The notes: generated by a model not told the origin, from the sequence alone. A DNA stretch of 64,000 bases from Anticarsia gemmatalis (GCF_050436995.1 NC_134764.1:2232001-2296000), one strand, 5' to 3'. Shown: positions 46,101-55,380, numbered from the stretch's first letter. Program-made: numbers and translations.

Positions 46101-47430
46101 CTTAGATTGGCTTAAAATAGAACAGAGACGAGACGATGAACTACGACCGATAATGGACAGCCTCACTGACAATAACCCAGTAGAGGACTACGTCTTGGAG
46201 GATAACGTCTTAAAGAAGAACGTCAATGATCCTGTCTTCGGTCAGCAGCTCAATACTGTTGTCCCCAAATCCTTTCAATGGAGCATTATAAACTCCTTTC
46301 ACACTGCTCTCAAACACCCCGGCTGGGAAAAGACTCTGCAGAAGATCAAAGAAACATATTGGTTCAAGAAAATGAGCTCTACTGTTCGGAGATTTGTGGA
46401 TAACTGCGTTATATGCCGGACATCCAAAGGAAGATCCGGAGCCATTCAAGCCCAATTACACCCTATACAAAAGCCGACAGCAGCCTTCCAAGTTATCCAT
46501 ATGGACATAACAGGGAAGCTGGGCACTCCAGATGATCAGCAGTACGTCATAGTCACCGTTGATGCTTTCTCGAAGTATGTTCTACTGTACTTCAGTACCA
46601 ACAAAAACCCACACAGTACATTGGCTGCTCTAAAACGTACTGTGCATCTATTTGGCGCACCGGTCCAAATCATAGTCGATGGAGGAAGAGAGTTCCTTGG
46701 CGAGTTCAAAGAGTACTGTGACAACATCGGAATAAATATTCATACTATCGCTCCAGGAATCAGCCGAGCGAATGGCCAAGTTGAAAGAGTCGTCGCAACC
46801 CTCAAAAATGCATTAATTATGATAAAAAATTACGAATCAGAGCAGTGGCACACTGTACTCGAGGAACTTCAGCTGGCAATGAACTGTACAACCCATCGGG
46901 TCACCGGGGTTGCTCCACTGACACTCATTACACAACGCAAACACAGTGTACCTCCTGAGCTTCTCAACTTGGTGGATATTGACAACGAAACCATCGATAT
47001 TGAAGCACTTACCCAACAGGTGCAACAGAAAATGATTCGTTCAAGTGAACAAGACAGGCAACGCTTCAACCTACATAAGGCCAAAATCCATCATTTCCAA
47101 AGAGGAGATTACGTATTGGTTAAGAATAATCCTCGCAACCAAACGTCACTCGACCTTAAATTCAGTGAACCGTACGAAGTCTGTAGAATACTAGAGAATG
47201 ACCGATATTTGGTAAAGAAAGTTATTGGTAGAGGACGACCTCGCAAGGTTGCCCATGACCAGCTGCGCCGTGCTCCACAACCTGGTGATCAGTTAACCGT
47301 ATCGGCGGGAAACGATTCACCTACTCACCAAGAACATGCTGCAAACCCAAACGAGCCCATCCCGTCGACCTCACGAGAAGAGCCGCAAGTACAGCAAAAT
47401 CACGACCTACAAAACAACCCATCAGAATAA
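43132..47430 (+). CDS. gag-pol: Gag-Pol polyprotein, Ty3/gypsy
   Basis: One uninterrupted frame of 1,432 residues, with no gag/pol frameshift. Gag has a basic C-terminal part with two CX2CX4HX4C zinc knuckles (309-322, 356-369). Protease: DSGA at 405-408. Reverse transcriptase about 568-745, with YVDD at 715-718. RNase H: TDAS (D864), E905 and D930. Integrase: HHCC finger H1057, H1062, C1092, C1095, and catalytic D1125, D1183, E1218 (35-residue spacing). All key residues are present, so the protein is probably functional: Gag would assemble particles, RT copy the RNA, and integrase insert the DNA. The start at 43132 is chosen because it is the first ATG after the inferred transcription start and sits in a good CAAAATG context. 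Oddly, it lies in the LTR. Confidence 0.92.
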   Translation: MSDHHENHNCDVSNADVTLFKNTTEVPPPSSEVGLQEALTPAASSSALPPDQLERTNSQQQEPVLATNAPLEASLRSGPQAYTYPGMQFGGIPPQFLMQMMETMQKMSERLCAPPTEAKIRIKDVYLPSFDPDTHIGVREWCQHIDQAIEAYKLDDFDVRMKVCSLLKGRAKMWIDDWMVTTTTWEELRKNLITTFEPENRYSRDIIMFREHVYDTTKDIAEFLSRAWILWRRVTKDKLGDEHAVEAVIGCINDERLRIELMNARATTVPELISVATSIRKKRSYPSSSSTPHNKRPRYSDNTASTANCRICKKTNHSTNDCRFKPSESKPETSNKDSKITTTNTTNEKRNETTTCTYCKRPGHTYENCFKRERLLTSNVNYVASGKLAPISIKIGEKTLQAIFDSGAECSIIRESIAMALPGQKRPVVNYLKGIGQFPALSLTKLTTVCVVDTISVELEFYLLPDYEMSTDILVGMNLIHNTNLSVIITANGTKLIRETIVNHVSTSSCLFNNLDCDLTNKDEVMQLRLLLNKYEHLFIRGYPKTRVNTGELEIRLKNPEKFVERRPYRLSPVEREKVRTIIQELLENKIIRESKSPYSSPIILVKKKNGDDRLCVDFRELNSNTLRDHYPLPLISDQIDQLANGNFYTSLDMAAGFHQIPISETSIEKTAFVTPDGLYEYLTMPFGLSNACSVYQRCINRALTSLLGTAAQVYVDDVLSKCKDFPEGISHLERILIALQDSGFSINADKCAFFKRSIEYLGHVVSDGQVRPSPRKVEALVKAPVPKTVKQVRQFNGLAGYFRKYIPDFSRVMVPLYELTKQGAKWTWTDKHEKARNTIIECLSSAPALMLFQEEAPILLYTDASSLGFGAVLVQVTDGRQHAVAFMSLRTTEAESRYHSYELETLAVVRAIKHFRQYLYGRKFTVITDCNALKASKHKRDLLPRIHRWWAFLQNYDFEVEYRKGERLQHADFFSRNPVEFAVNVMTRDLDWLKIEQRRDDELRPIMDSLTDNNPVEDYVLEDNVLKKNVNDPVFGQQLNTVVPKSFQWSIINSFHTALKHPGWEKTLQKIKETYWFKKMSSTVRRFVDNCVICRTSKGRSGAIQAQLHPIQKPTAAFQVIHMDITGKLGTPDDQQYVIVTVDAFSKYVLLYFSTNKNPHSTLAALKRTVHLFGAPVQIIVDGGREFLGEFKEYCDNIGINIHTIAPGISRANGQVERVVATLKNALIMIKNYESEQWHTVLEELQLAMNCTTHRVTGVAPLTLITQRKHSVPPELLNLVDIDNETIDIEALTQQVQQKMIRSSEQDRQRFNLHKAKIHHFQRGDYVLVKNNPRNQTSLDLKFSEPYEVCRILENDRYLVKKVIGRGRPRKVAHDQLRRAPQPGDQLTVSAGNDSPTHQEHAANPNEPIPSTSREEPQVQQNHDLQNNPSE
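43160..43184 (+). repeat. Paired CRE palindrome in the LTR
   Basis: GTGACGTCAGCA and its exact complement TGCTGACGTCAC are separated by one base. Each arm contains the CRE/ATF octamer TGACGTCA. It lies in U5, inside the gag reading frame, and is duplicated at 48149-48173. Confidence 0.8.
43201..43219 (+). repeat. U5-terminal hairpin
   Basis: ACGGAGG and CCTCCGT pair around a TCCCT loop just before the LTR's terminal CA and the primer-binding site. The copy in the 3' LTR is at 48190-48208. Confidence 0.75.
43223..43236 (+). promoter_or_regulatory. Primer-binding site, tRNA-Leu-like
   Basis: TCAGAAGTGGGATT is complementary to the acceptor/T-stem end of tRNA-Leu (CAA-type), directly after the LTR. 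The bases expected to pair with the tRNA's last five nucleotides (TGGTG) are not present; the LTR end CGTCA stands there instead. The site is inside gag codons. Confidence 0.6.
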
Positions 47431-47786
47431 ACAAGTAAGTATTGTAATTAGTAACTCAATTCAAATTTCAAAATTCCAAATTTCCAAATTAAACTTCGAG
47501 AACTCTACGAGACCCTTCGAGAACTCTACGAGAACCTCCGAGTATTCCACGAGAACCGCCGAGAACTCTACGAGAACCTTCGAGAACCTTTAAACCAAAG
47601 CTTCGAGAACGTTAACAATATTAATGTTTTTAAAAAAAAAAAAAAAAAAATCAAAGCAACGCCGGTTGCTTACAGATGCACTACTCAGAGATAATTATTT
47701 AAATTTTCAGGTCAACGAGAGCTTACAACAATCTACTAGAAACAACAAGGCTGGTGCAGAGCGCGCACCGCCTGTCAGTATGGCCG
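47431..47786 (+). other. 3' noncoding region of the Ty3/gypsy element
   Basis: It contains a 21-bp tandem repeat (47497-47590), a run of 19 A (47632-47650), and good splice-site-like sequences: GTAAGTATT at 47435 and TTTTCAG ending at 47710. The region immediately before the 3' LTR (GTCAGTATGGCCG) is not purine-rich, so a classical polypurine tract is missing at the expected place. Confidence 0.7.
47497..47590 (+). repeat. 21-bp tandem repeat
   Basis: Four units start at 47497, 47518, 47539 and 47560, with a partial unit at 47581. Typical unit: CGAGAACTCTACGAGAACCT plus one base. Unit 3 is the most diverged. In one frame, offset from gag-pol, it would encode ENSTRTF heptads, but I see no reason to call a protein. 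Confidence 0.85.
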
Positions 47787-48210
47787 TATCGGCGCAACCA
47801 CATTAGCTGTCCAGAGAAAGTAGAATAAGTTTGTTTAATAATTTGGTTGTCCAAAATATTAGTTTATAAATCATCAGTTGATTATTTTGAGTTTAATACG
47901 ATGTAAAATTAACGTTATTATTGTAATTTCAATACTTAACCTAAAACTTATAAACACGTGCTCGTGCGCCGAGAACTATAAATACGGCCGCTCTGTAGGC
48001 AATCGGCTCAGTTGCACGCCGATCGCCGTACAGTACGGACCTCTCTGGGACGTCGTTACGCTGCCCGTTGAATAAACGAAGTTTATAAGTACAAGTGAAG
48101 TTTTTCTTAGAAGACCCAAAATGAGTGATCATCATGAGAACCACAATTGTGACGTCAGCAATGCTGACGTCACACTTTTTAAAAACACTACGGAGGTCCC
48201 TCCTCCGTCA
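47787..48210 (+). repeat. 3' LTR of the Ty3/gypsy element
   Basis: Identical as read to 42798-43221, at an offset of 4,989 bp. Like the 5' copy it contains the promoter, AATAAA, the gag ATG (48121) and the first 30 gag codons. Reading out of the LTR from that ATG meets a stop three codons into the flank (TAT ATA TAA). Confidence 0.88.
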
Positions 48211-48402
48211 TATATATAAATCTCTGACTGATGGACTACGCAAAAAAACTACTGAGCGTATGAAGTTGAAATTATAGAAAATTCCCTCAGCGGGGGTAAA
48301 AAGGGAGGAGAACTTTTTTATAAAAGATCCACAATAAAAAAAGTGTTGTAGAAACGGTAAAACTAAAGTCTACGTCGAGGAAGCCGCGGGCAGCCGCTAG
48401 TT
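48211..48402 (+). mobile_element. Helitron-like element (family H2), plus orientation
   Basis: It starts next to the LTR with TATATATAAATCTCTGACTG, has GAGCGTATGAAGTTGAAATT, and ends GCCGCGGGCAGCCGCTAG before T. The 3' CTAG|T fits a Helitron. The Ty3/gypsy element sits between this repeat and the mariner. Confidence 0.6.
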
Positions 48403-48602
48403 TTACAATACAGGTCTGCGAAATCTTATTTCCAGTAGCTTACTCCCCAAGCACATAGATTGAAGATGACCGCCATCTAATCTAACGGGATTAAGCTGGA
48501 GATCCGATTATAATCGAAGAGATTGCTACCGGATATCAGAATAGCCAATACTCTCTAATGGATTGACCAGTATTTGCAGTACTAAACAGCTAAACTATGT
48601 AA
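48403..48602. other. Noncoding spacer
   Basis: Short unique stretch between two Helitron-like repeats; nothing recognised. Confidence 0.4.
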
Positions 48603-48604
48603 CA

Positions 48605-48785
48605 CTAGCTTTCTGAACGCGGCTTTGCCCGCGAGGAATTTCACCCCTTTTCGGGATGGAATCGCCGAAAATAATTTCTCAGTGCTCATCTACACTTCCT
48701 AGGAATCTTCATACTAAATTTCAACTTTCTACGCTCAAATTTCGGCTGTGTGTTGCCCATCAGTCAATCAGTCACATAGTAGGTA
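48605..48785 (-). mobile_element. Helitron-like element (family H2), minus orientation
   Basis: The plus strand reads CTAGCTTTCTGAACGCGGC, then CCGCGAGGAATTTCACCCC, AGGAATCTTCATACTAAATT, CAACTTTCTACGCTC, and ends with a CAGTCAATCAGTCA run. This is the reverse complement of the 13930 repeat, with a 3'-terminal CTAG. Confidence 0.6.
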
Positions 48786-48814
48786 ACGGAACAGTTTAAT
48801 TAAATTGATGATTC

Positions 48815-49145
48815 ATTACATTTTAGGGCTTATAGGGTTTTTAGGTCTCAGCTACGTAATATCACTTCTTTTAGGCATCATTCTGACCTTCGTCAAGGAT
48901 TTTTAGGTCTACCTGTCTATTTCTCATCCTTGGTTACATTGCTTAACCCAGATGAAAGTTGATGATTTGGGAAATTGTTTAGAAATGCGGTAGCGTGTCC
49001 AGTGATAGTTCAGAAAAAGCTAGAAGTACTTTTTAGGGCTTATCTAAGCAACGTTTTTGCAAAGGATCTATCTATTTATAAACCTTGGATACATTGTTTA
49101 ACGCGGAACTGTCGCGTATCAAAGTTGATTTGCGAAATCGATTCA
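48815..49145 (+). repeat. Degenerate tandem duplication
   Basis: Two halves of about 150-200 bp share, in order, TTTTAGGGCTTAT (48823 and 49031), then CCTTGGxTACATTGxTTAAC (near 48929 and 49082), then AAAGTTGATxxxTTxxGAAAT. The halves are diverged. The origin is unknown. Confidence 0.4.
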
Positions 49146-49639
49146 CCATTTCCCAAGTAATAATCTCTTTTATATGTAAAAATACGTTTTGAATCGGATT
49201 GGGATAAGTTCCGCAGATGGCGTGGTCATCAATCAGACGTGTCATCCATCATCGCTAGTTGCAATCCATGCTGTATTAACAAAAGATATGTCATGGAAAT
49301 AACACTTTTGTATTATTTCGGGATGAGAGTGTAGGAAGTGGTATTTATATAGATGATGTAGGAATTTGGTGCAGATTTTTGGTCAGTATTAGTATTTTCT
49401 AGATTGATACAAATTACGAATTTACTGATACTATAAGCCTCTTCATTTTAGCATGAGTGGTGAAAGGTTGTGTGTGTATATAAAATAGTCATGCGTTATT
49501 ATAAAATTATACTTAAATAAAGAAAAATCGTTTCAACAGGGTAAATCATGAAGTATGACCAAAACATTAAGTCAACTAGAATAGCGCATGGCGCGCCGTC
49601 ACGTCTCCTTTTTTTTAGTGAACGTCATTTACGTACAAG
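49146..49639. other. AT-rich noncoding DNA
   Basis: Nothing recognisable. Confidence 0.4.
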
Positions 49640-49765
49640 AACTTATTTGATCTTTACATACATAAATATCAAAAGTTTGTAACGATCGTGCGAAGTGGTC
49701 TTTAGTCTCTGCTTACTTTTATGAGAAAAAGACGTCATTTTATGAATGTATATCAATAGTATTTC
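49640..49765 (+). mobile_element. RTE-like LINE 3' end fragment
   Basis: GATCGTGCGAAGTGGTCTTT, then AGTCTCTGCTTACTTTTATG and an ATTTTATGAATGTATATC tail match the recurring LINE terminus. Confidence 0.5.
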
Positions 49766-52334
49766 ATCATACCTCTCTTTAACGAAGACCCTTATCAATG
49801 AACTACGAAGGCGAGTCCACCTCAAGTCCAATAACTTTGTCTAAACTAATACTAAACAGACGAGTACGGTATCTGTTGCGATACGGGCGGCCATTGTTGC
49901 TAATTATCCGGGCAATTCGCACTATTATCTGTTATTCACTTCGAAGTAAGTTTATCTGGCATTGTTATACTTTGGACAAAGCGATACTAGGATACCAGAG
50001 AACTTTAGGAGTTGATTGAGCATCATAGCAATATATTTATTATTTTAATTATGACAAGATTCTAATCCTCTGTTCATTTTATTCAGGGAATCTACCTTTT
50101 CAATTTTTTATCAACTTTTTTAGTTTATAAAATCTGAGACGAGATAGGTAGCATAATTAAAAAAATCGGCTTATATGTATACATCTCTTTACAAACTAGT
50201 AGGTAACATTCATAAAAAAAAGCTACAGACGCCAATTTGTTCATAAACAGTGAAAATAACCATACCAACAAAGATTCTATTGTAGATAGTTATTATATGT
50301 GTAAAAAAATAGCAATGTATTAAGTACTCATTATATTCAACCTCCTTACATATTAAAAAGAAAAAGAAGCCGCCATTTAAACTTACATGCACATTCGAAG
50401 TTTAAAGTCTTCACAAATTGCAACTCTACCCGTACTAAATGTCAGACTACAAAGAAACAACAGTTGTATGTAAAAATAAAACGCCTAACGTATGAGTATT
50501 CCTTGAGGTGTTACAACTTACAAGTTTCAGCTTAGCTTACAATTCATGAATGTCTCATGTCTCCGAGTCTCGCCTCGAATAAGTTTAAATGATGCGAAAG
50601 TGCAGTTTTGAAAACGCAAATGAAATAAACTTTGAAGTGTAGTGAGATAGTTCTACGAAAATATCTTAAGACTAGAAATGCAGTTTTAAAATCACAGTAG
50701 CCATTTTTTTGTTCTTAAAGTTATATTCGTTTCACGTAAATTGAACACAGCAAAGTAATAAAAGGTCAGTTGCGCGATTCTGTACAGCAAAAATTAGTAG
50801 TAGTATGCAAGGTATTTTTCATTAAATCCTTCATTTTTACCGGTCAGATTTGATTTCGTTTATTGGCAAAACAATAAAAGGTATTACCTGCGTTGTTACA
50901 CGGTACACGGTAGGTATAGCACAAACTATTGAGCGTGTATCATCATAAATGTAAATTTCAATTCGGATCATGGCGGCACGTTGATTGGCAATAATCTGCT
51001 TGAATCGGCTCGCACGACGCACAATGCTGTTGTCTTGCTATTAATTAATACTGGCTGTATACACGTTTCCTTTGCTCGTTGTAAACTGTATCATTAAAAA
51101 AACAATGAAAACGGAACGCCATTTTAATTTTATGATTTTATTTTCGCAAAATATTGTATTTATATTCGGTTGGTATTTCTTACTTTAATTACGTATTTCG
51201 TGAATGATTTATTGGTAAAGTCTGAGATTTTTAAATATTTATTTTTAAACGAAGAATATTTTATCTTGCGTCGTATATTCACGAAACGTTACCCATCATA
51301 AAACTGTTTCGTTATAAAAAATATCAAAAAAACTAAAGATATTTTATCAATCTCTTTTAACAAACTTAATTTTGAGCACAACCGCTCTGGCGTCCTACAT
51401 AATTAAATCTATCGATTCAAATACTCGGAGAAGCAAACAAACGAAATAGACACCCGCGGCTAAACCTCGCCTATCAAAAGTTTTAATAAGAGCTTTAATT
51501 AGCATTCTTCAGAAGTGAATGCTCTCCATTGAAAAGAGATAATAATGAGTTATTTGTCGAAGTGGTATTTTCTAAGCAATCTACGTCGACAGGCGTGCAA
51601 TTTCCCAGGGCGGCTCGCGTCAGCTGTCATCGACAGATGTGGAGTGCCTAGTTATTCTGCCGTCTGTGACGTGTGGCCTTTTCCCTCTTTGTTTACTCCT
51701 ATAGGTTTATGTCGCCCTGGTAGTTAGTAGTACTTATGTACTAGTGAACTTTGTCTTTATTAAATTAAAATCTGTTTTGTCTGTGTTTGTCTACCTAGTT
51801 TTAAAATAGCTTCACTAATAATATTAAACTTGCACCTATTTCGTTTATATTAGTTAGCGTATAAAATGCTCTTTGTTTCACAATGGCATCAAAATATTGT
51901 TAACAAATTGCAGCTTGCTAGCATATTGCAGCTTCAATTCAAACAGCAGTTCAATTGTCCAATATGCATATTTTCAAAATATTAAAACATTATTCGCAAT
52001 TGTACACAGTAATGAATATTTAATTCTGTACGTCAATAGGTTTCCAATTTGTCGGCACATTAGTTAGCACCTTTATTTACTCGGCGAGGTGCTGGCTGGC
52101 CACAATGGTAATTTAATTAGTAATTCATTTGTACACACACGACAAATACTTGAATAGGCAAACCTATTTGATTGGTGGATATTATTATTGGAAATATAGG
52201 TTTCAAATGTATGTGATGAGTAAAAGTATGGGTTATTTCCATTTGGATGATTTTATATTTGGTGGTTCGTATTTATATTCTATTGAATCGTTCATCGATT
52301 GGTAAGCGTAACCGTCTATGGGTATTGTTTTAGT
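49766..52334. other. Noncoding DNA with a GC-richer island at 51580-51725
   Basis: The island includes CAGCTGTCATCGACAGATG, GACGTGTGGCC and, at 51716, CCTGGTA within ATGTCGCCCTGGTAG. Short frames here (49798, 51545 and others) show no domain. A regulatory role for the island is inference. Confidence 0.35.
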
Positions 52335-52592
52335 TGTAGTTGCACTCACCAACCGGTTAACGGTCTCTGGGCTAAGCAACTCTTGGTGCGGTCATTGCAT
52401 AGATATGTAACCACACAGTGGTATTTGAACTGAATGTCTCCATGCTTCGGAGGGCACCATAACAGTCGATCACGGTTGTTGTCAATTAAGATAACAGTTT
52501 TTAAGCTATGTCAAAGGTCTTTCGAGCAGCTTGAACAATGAACAACTTTGACACTAGGTTGACCACTAGCCATGCGATAAAAAAAAGGTTAA
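52335..52592 (+). mobile_element. 5S rRNA-like SINE, copy 2
   Basis: Same block order as 33890: CACCAACCGG head, GGGCTAAGCAACTC, TGGTATTTGAACTG, ATGCTTCGGAGGGCACC, then CTTTGACACTAGGTTGACCA. It has a small duplication (AACAATGAACAAC) before that last block. Confidence 0.55.
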
Positions 52593-52944
52593 AACACAAT
52601 CTAGGAGATTTTCACTGTAAAGTTTTTACAGATTCTGGCTTTTTCCGTGCAAGTAATTGACACCGTGTATCAATACACCACAAGTCTCTCAATAATCGTC
52701 AATATACGATACTATTAATTACTGAACCACAATTACTATGCGACGTCCATTGCAATTTATCGGTGTACTGCATTGCACCAACACACGTCCATCGTAACGC
52801 GATTGTCAACGTTTACTTGTTAACTAATAAAATAGACTAGCATACTTTATACTGCTATATTTTTATTAGCAGTCTATTATGTTTATCGTATAATCACAAT
52901 AATTAAAACTTTTGCTATAACCTAATTCACTTTCCAAAGTGCAA
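52593..52944. other. AT-rich noncoding DNA
   Basis: Spacer between two 5S-like SINE copies; nothing recognised. Confidence 0.4.
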
Positions 52945-53180
52945 AGCCAGTTGAGCTTACCGGTCGTTAAACAATTCATAGGTTAAGCAGCCCTTGGCGC
53001 AGTCATGCCATCGATGGGTGACCTCAAAATGGTATTTGAACTGAGCATCTCCGTTTAAAGTCGGTCCCGGTCGTAGTCAATAAAGATAACAGTCGTTTAG
53101 CCATGTCTAAGGTCTTTCGGGCGGCTTAAACAACTTTGATACTAGGTTGACCACTAGCCATACGACAAAATAAAAAATCC
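52945..53180 (+). mobile_element. 5S rRNA-like SINE, copy 3
   Basis: The clearest 5S similarity: GGTTAAGCAGCCCTTGGCGC at 52981 and GATGGGTGACC at about 53013. These follow the box A (TTAAGCAGCG...GGGCGCGGT) and intermediate element (GATGGGGGACC) of insect 5S rRNA in order and spacing. The body lacks the CTTCGGAGGGCACG block, so it has a small deletion against copy 1. Confidence 0.6.
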
Positions 53181-54228
53181 CATTTCAGTCCTACTGCTGA
53201 GCAAGCTTATATATGTAAGAAAACTAGTCATTAATTTATTCATGAGTGTTGAAAAGTTAAATTTAATTGTTATTTTATATATTTTTTTCATAATTTATGA
53301 AAAACAGAATCAAGTTTTTAAATGAATTCAGTGGTAGTACTAGGAGCGGAGAAAAACGAAGGGATAGATAAACCGGAGTGCTTGTTAAGATATCAAGAGC
53401 GGGGCTTTTTCCCCTCTTATATTTTAAAGTGTTTATTTCGCGGCGACGCTAATGAATTGGTTCTTTTAAAACTTTGTACACCGCCCGTTCGGTTCCTTTG
53501 TTTCAGGAAACAAGAACATAATAACACGATTGGCATTTTTTTTAAAGAAATAAAACTATTTTTTGTCACAGTTAATTAGGTATGAATTTCCGAATTTCCG
53601 AAAAAACACTACATATAAATCATCCTTCCAGAGTTTTCTTTCACCTGAAAATCTTTTCAAATTCATTAAAACGGTTTCAAATACTATAATTTCATAACCA
53701 TTAAATTGTAAAAGCGACGGAATATTTTGTGAAACTCATCACGCACTGTAATTTGTTGTATTCATAAAAGTTTAATTAAGTCACACTCAATTTTAAGGGG
53801 AACAAGTTTAAAATTTAAATAAATTCAGTAGTAAGTACTAGGAGGGCAGAGAAACGAAAGAATAGATTAACTCGACCGCTCGTTGGATATTAAGCGCGGG
53901 TACTTGGTAAACCGCTTGGTTGCTGCAAAAATTTATTCTGTGGCAATGCTAATGAGTTGTTTTTAAAGCTCTTTGGTATTGTGGCGCCCTGGTACTCGGT
54001 ACCTGCTAATTTACACCAGAGTCGTTTTACAAGTGCGAGGTTATTATTAAAATAAGTTTCTTGACATTAATTTTATGATGATTTAATGAGGTTTTTATTG
54101 AGGTTTTATAAAGAAGTTGTAAACTATTTACGAGAGGAGTGAAAATTATAAATAAACTCTCTATATAGCTGTTAATAAAAATGCACACATTTATTTTATA
54201 TTATTGGTATGTGCAATTTGCTAATGCC
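53181..54228. other. AT-rich noncoding DNA
   Basis: No gene. Two similar stretches near 53320-53420 and 53820-53920 share AATTCAGTxGTAxTACTAGGA and AGAxAAACGAAxGxATAGAT, a diverged direct duplication about 500 bp apart. CCTGGTAC lies at 53988. Confidence 0.4.
53320..53920 (+). repeat. Diverged direct duplication, about 500 bp apart
   Basis: Both 53322-53470 and 53820-53960 carry AAATxAATTCAGT, GTACTAGGA, AAACGAA, AGATxAA, GTTxxxATATxAAGxGCGGG and GCAATGCTAATGA/GCGACGCTAATGA words in the same order. This may be two decayed copies of one repeat family or a local duplication. Confidence 0.45.
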
Positions 54229-54328
54229 TGGTTTCTGAGTACATTTAGCGGTAGTTTATCTACCCAATAGCGAGCTGTTATGACACGAGCCGTATGAATA
54301 TTATAAAAGCTAAAAAAGTATGTGAAGA

Positions 54329-54400
54329 TCGGAGTAAGTGGCGTTTTGTAGTAGTCATTCCCTCAGCCATCAAGACCTTTATTTATATAGAATTAATACT
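54329..54400 (+). mobile_element. RTE-like LINE 3' end scrap
   Basis: GAAGATCGGAGTAAGTGGCG and TTTTGTAGTAGTCATTCCC are a decayed form of the recurring LINE terminus. Confidence 0.35.
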
Positions 54401-54868
54401 ACATTGCTCCTTTCAAACAACTCTAAATAATTTAAATTCAATGTGTTGAATCTTAAATATTCAGGGCGAGAGTATCACAATCTCGAATGAGTATTTCAGT
54501 CGGTTCTGGACTTCAAATAACTCAAGTCCCAGTAATTACTTTTGCAATTATACCACTTAGGACGAGTGTGCACTAGACGTGTTCATAAAATTAGTAGCTC
54601 ACTGACCGTTTAAGAAGGATATGTAGAAAGTCAATATCGCTGTTCTGTCTGAGGTACAATGATTTGATGAGCCTTGTTTATCGGTTATATTCATAAAGTT
54701 CATACGGTTTTATCCCCATTTTAGCCTGTACAAGAATCGTTTTTTTATTAATTAGCCTATGTTTGATACCGATACTTCAACTGTCTTCAAACTAGATTTC
54801 ATTGCAATGGACTGAGGTTTCCCTGCAAAAGCGTTACAGGAGGAATTTTGTATTTATTATAAAGAAGT

Positions 54869-54950
54869 TTGTAGGGATTTAGTGGCGTTCTTTAGGCTCT
54901 TTCTAGCCCCGTGTAAGGCCTAGGATATGCCCAGTACCTAAGGTTAGTAA
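54869..54950 (+). mobile_element. RTE-like LINE 3' end scrap
   Basis: GAAGTTTGTAGGGATTTAGT, then GGCGTTCTTTAGGCTCTTTC and TAGCCCCGTGTAAGGC match the LINE terminus, decayed. Confidence 0.4.
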
Positions 54951-55380
54951 AATATTATGTAAAAACCTTCAATCTAAAAGGTTTCTCCTATCAAAGGTAA
55001 GTAAACTTTAGTTCACGTAGTGAGTACGTGCCTTAACCGTTATGTACTAGACAACGAGATACGGACTTAAAGTTATTTTAGTTTCAAATTAGTCTAGACT
55101 CTACACGGTTTTATAGTTTTAATGTAAATAGATGCAGTCGATTGGTTTTTACTATATCCAGTTAGTTTTATATTTTATATATTGAGTAATTTTTAAATTA
55201 GCTTTACTATACTGGTTCCTTTGAATATTTTACATTTTTAGCGATATGAAAAGTTTTCTAAGCCCCGCTTTCTAAGATTAATTTAGAGGTAGTCTTTTCA
55301 TCTTTTCAATAGCGTTTAAACTTATATAAAAAAAATTGCAAGCGGATTGATAAACTACCGCTAAATATACTCAAAAACCA

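Larger units (their letters stand above)
42798..48210 (+). mobile_element. Ty3/gypsy LTR retrotransposon, intact ORF
   Basis: The element consists of two LTRs (42798-43221 and 47787-48210, identical as read), a single 1,432-codon gag-pol ORF and a 356-bp 3' noncoding stretch. The target duplication reads TATA or TATAT on both sides, but the site is itself TA-rich, so one to three bases at the 5' border are ambiguous. LTR identity and the intact ORF point to a very recent insertion. The PBS matches tRNA-Leu, a primer used by some insect Ty3/gypsy clades such as mdg3/micropia, to which I would tentatively assign it. No env gene is present. Confidence 0.9.
54229..55380. mobile_element. Segment bounded by 32-bp inverted repeats
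   Basis: TGGTTTCTGAGTACATTTAG and onward at 54229-54260 is the reverse complement of 55349-55380 with two differences. The interior has no transposase. It contains two RTE-like LINE scraps (54329-54400 and 54869-54950) and otherwise unique AT-rich DNA. It may be a non-autonomous DNA transposon, or two solitary copies of a shared repeat in opposite orientation. Confidence 0.45.

Noticed and set aside
47336..47593. 85-codon frame with ENSTRTF heptads after gag-pol
   Set aside because: It overlaps gag-pol in another frame and is generated by the 21-bp repeat. No envelope or accessory protein signature (signal peptide, membrane segment) is seen.
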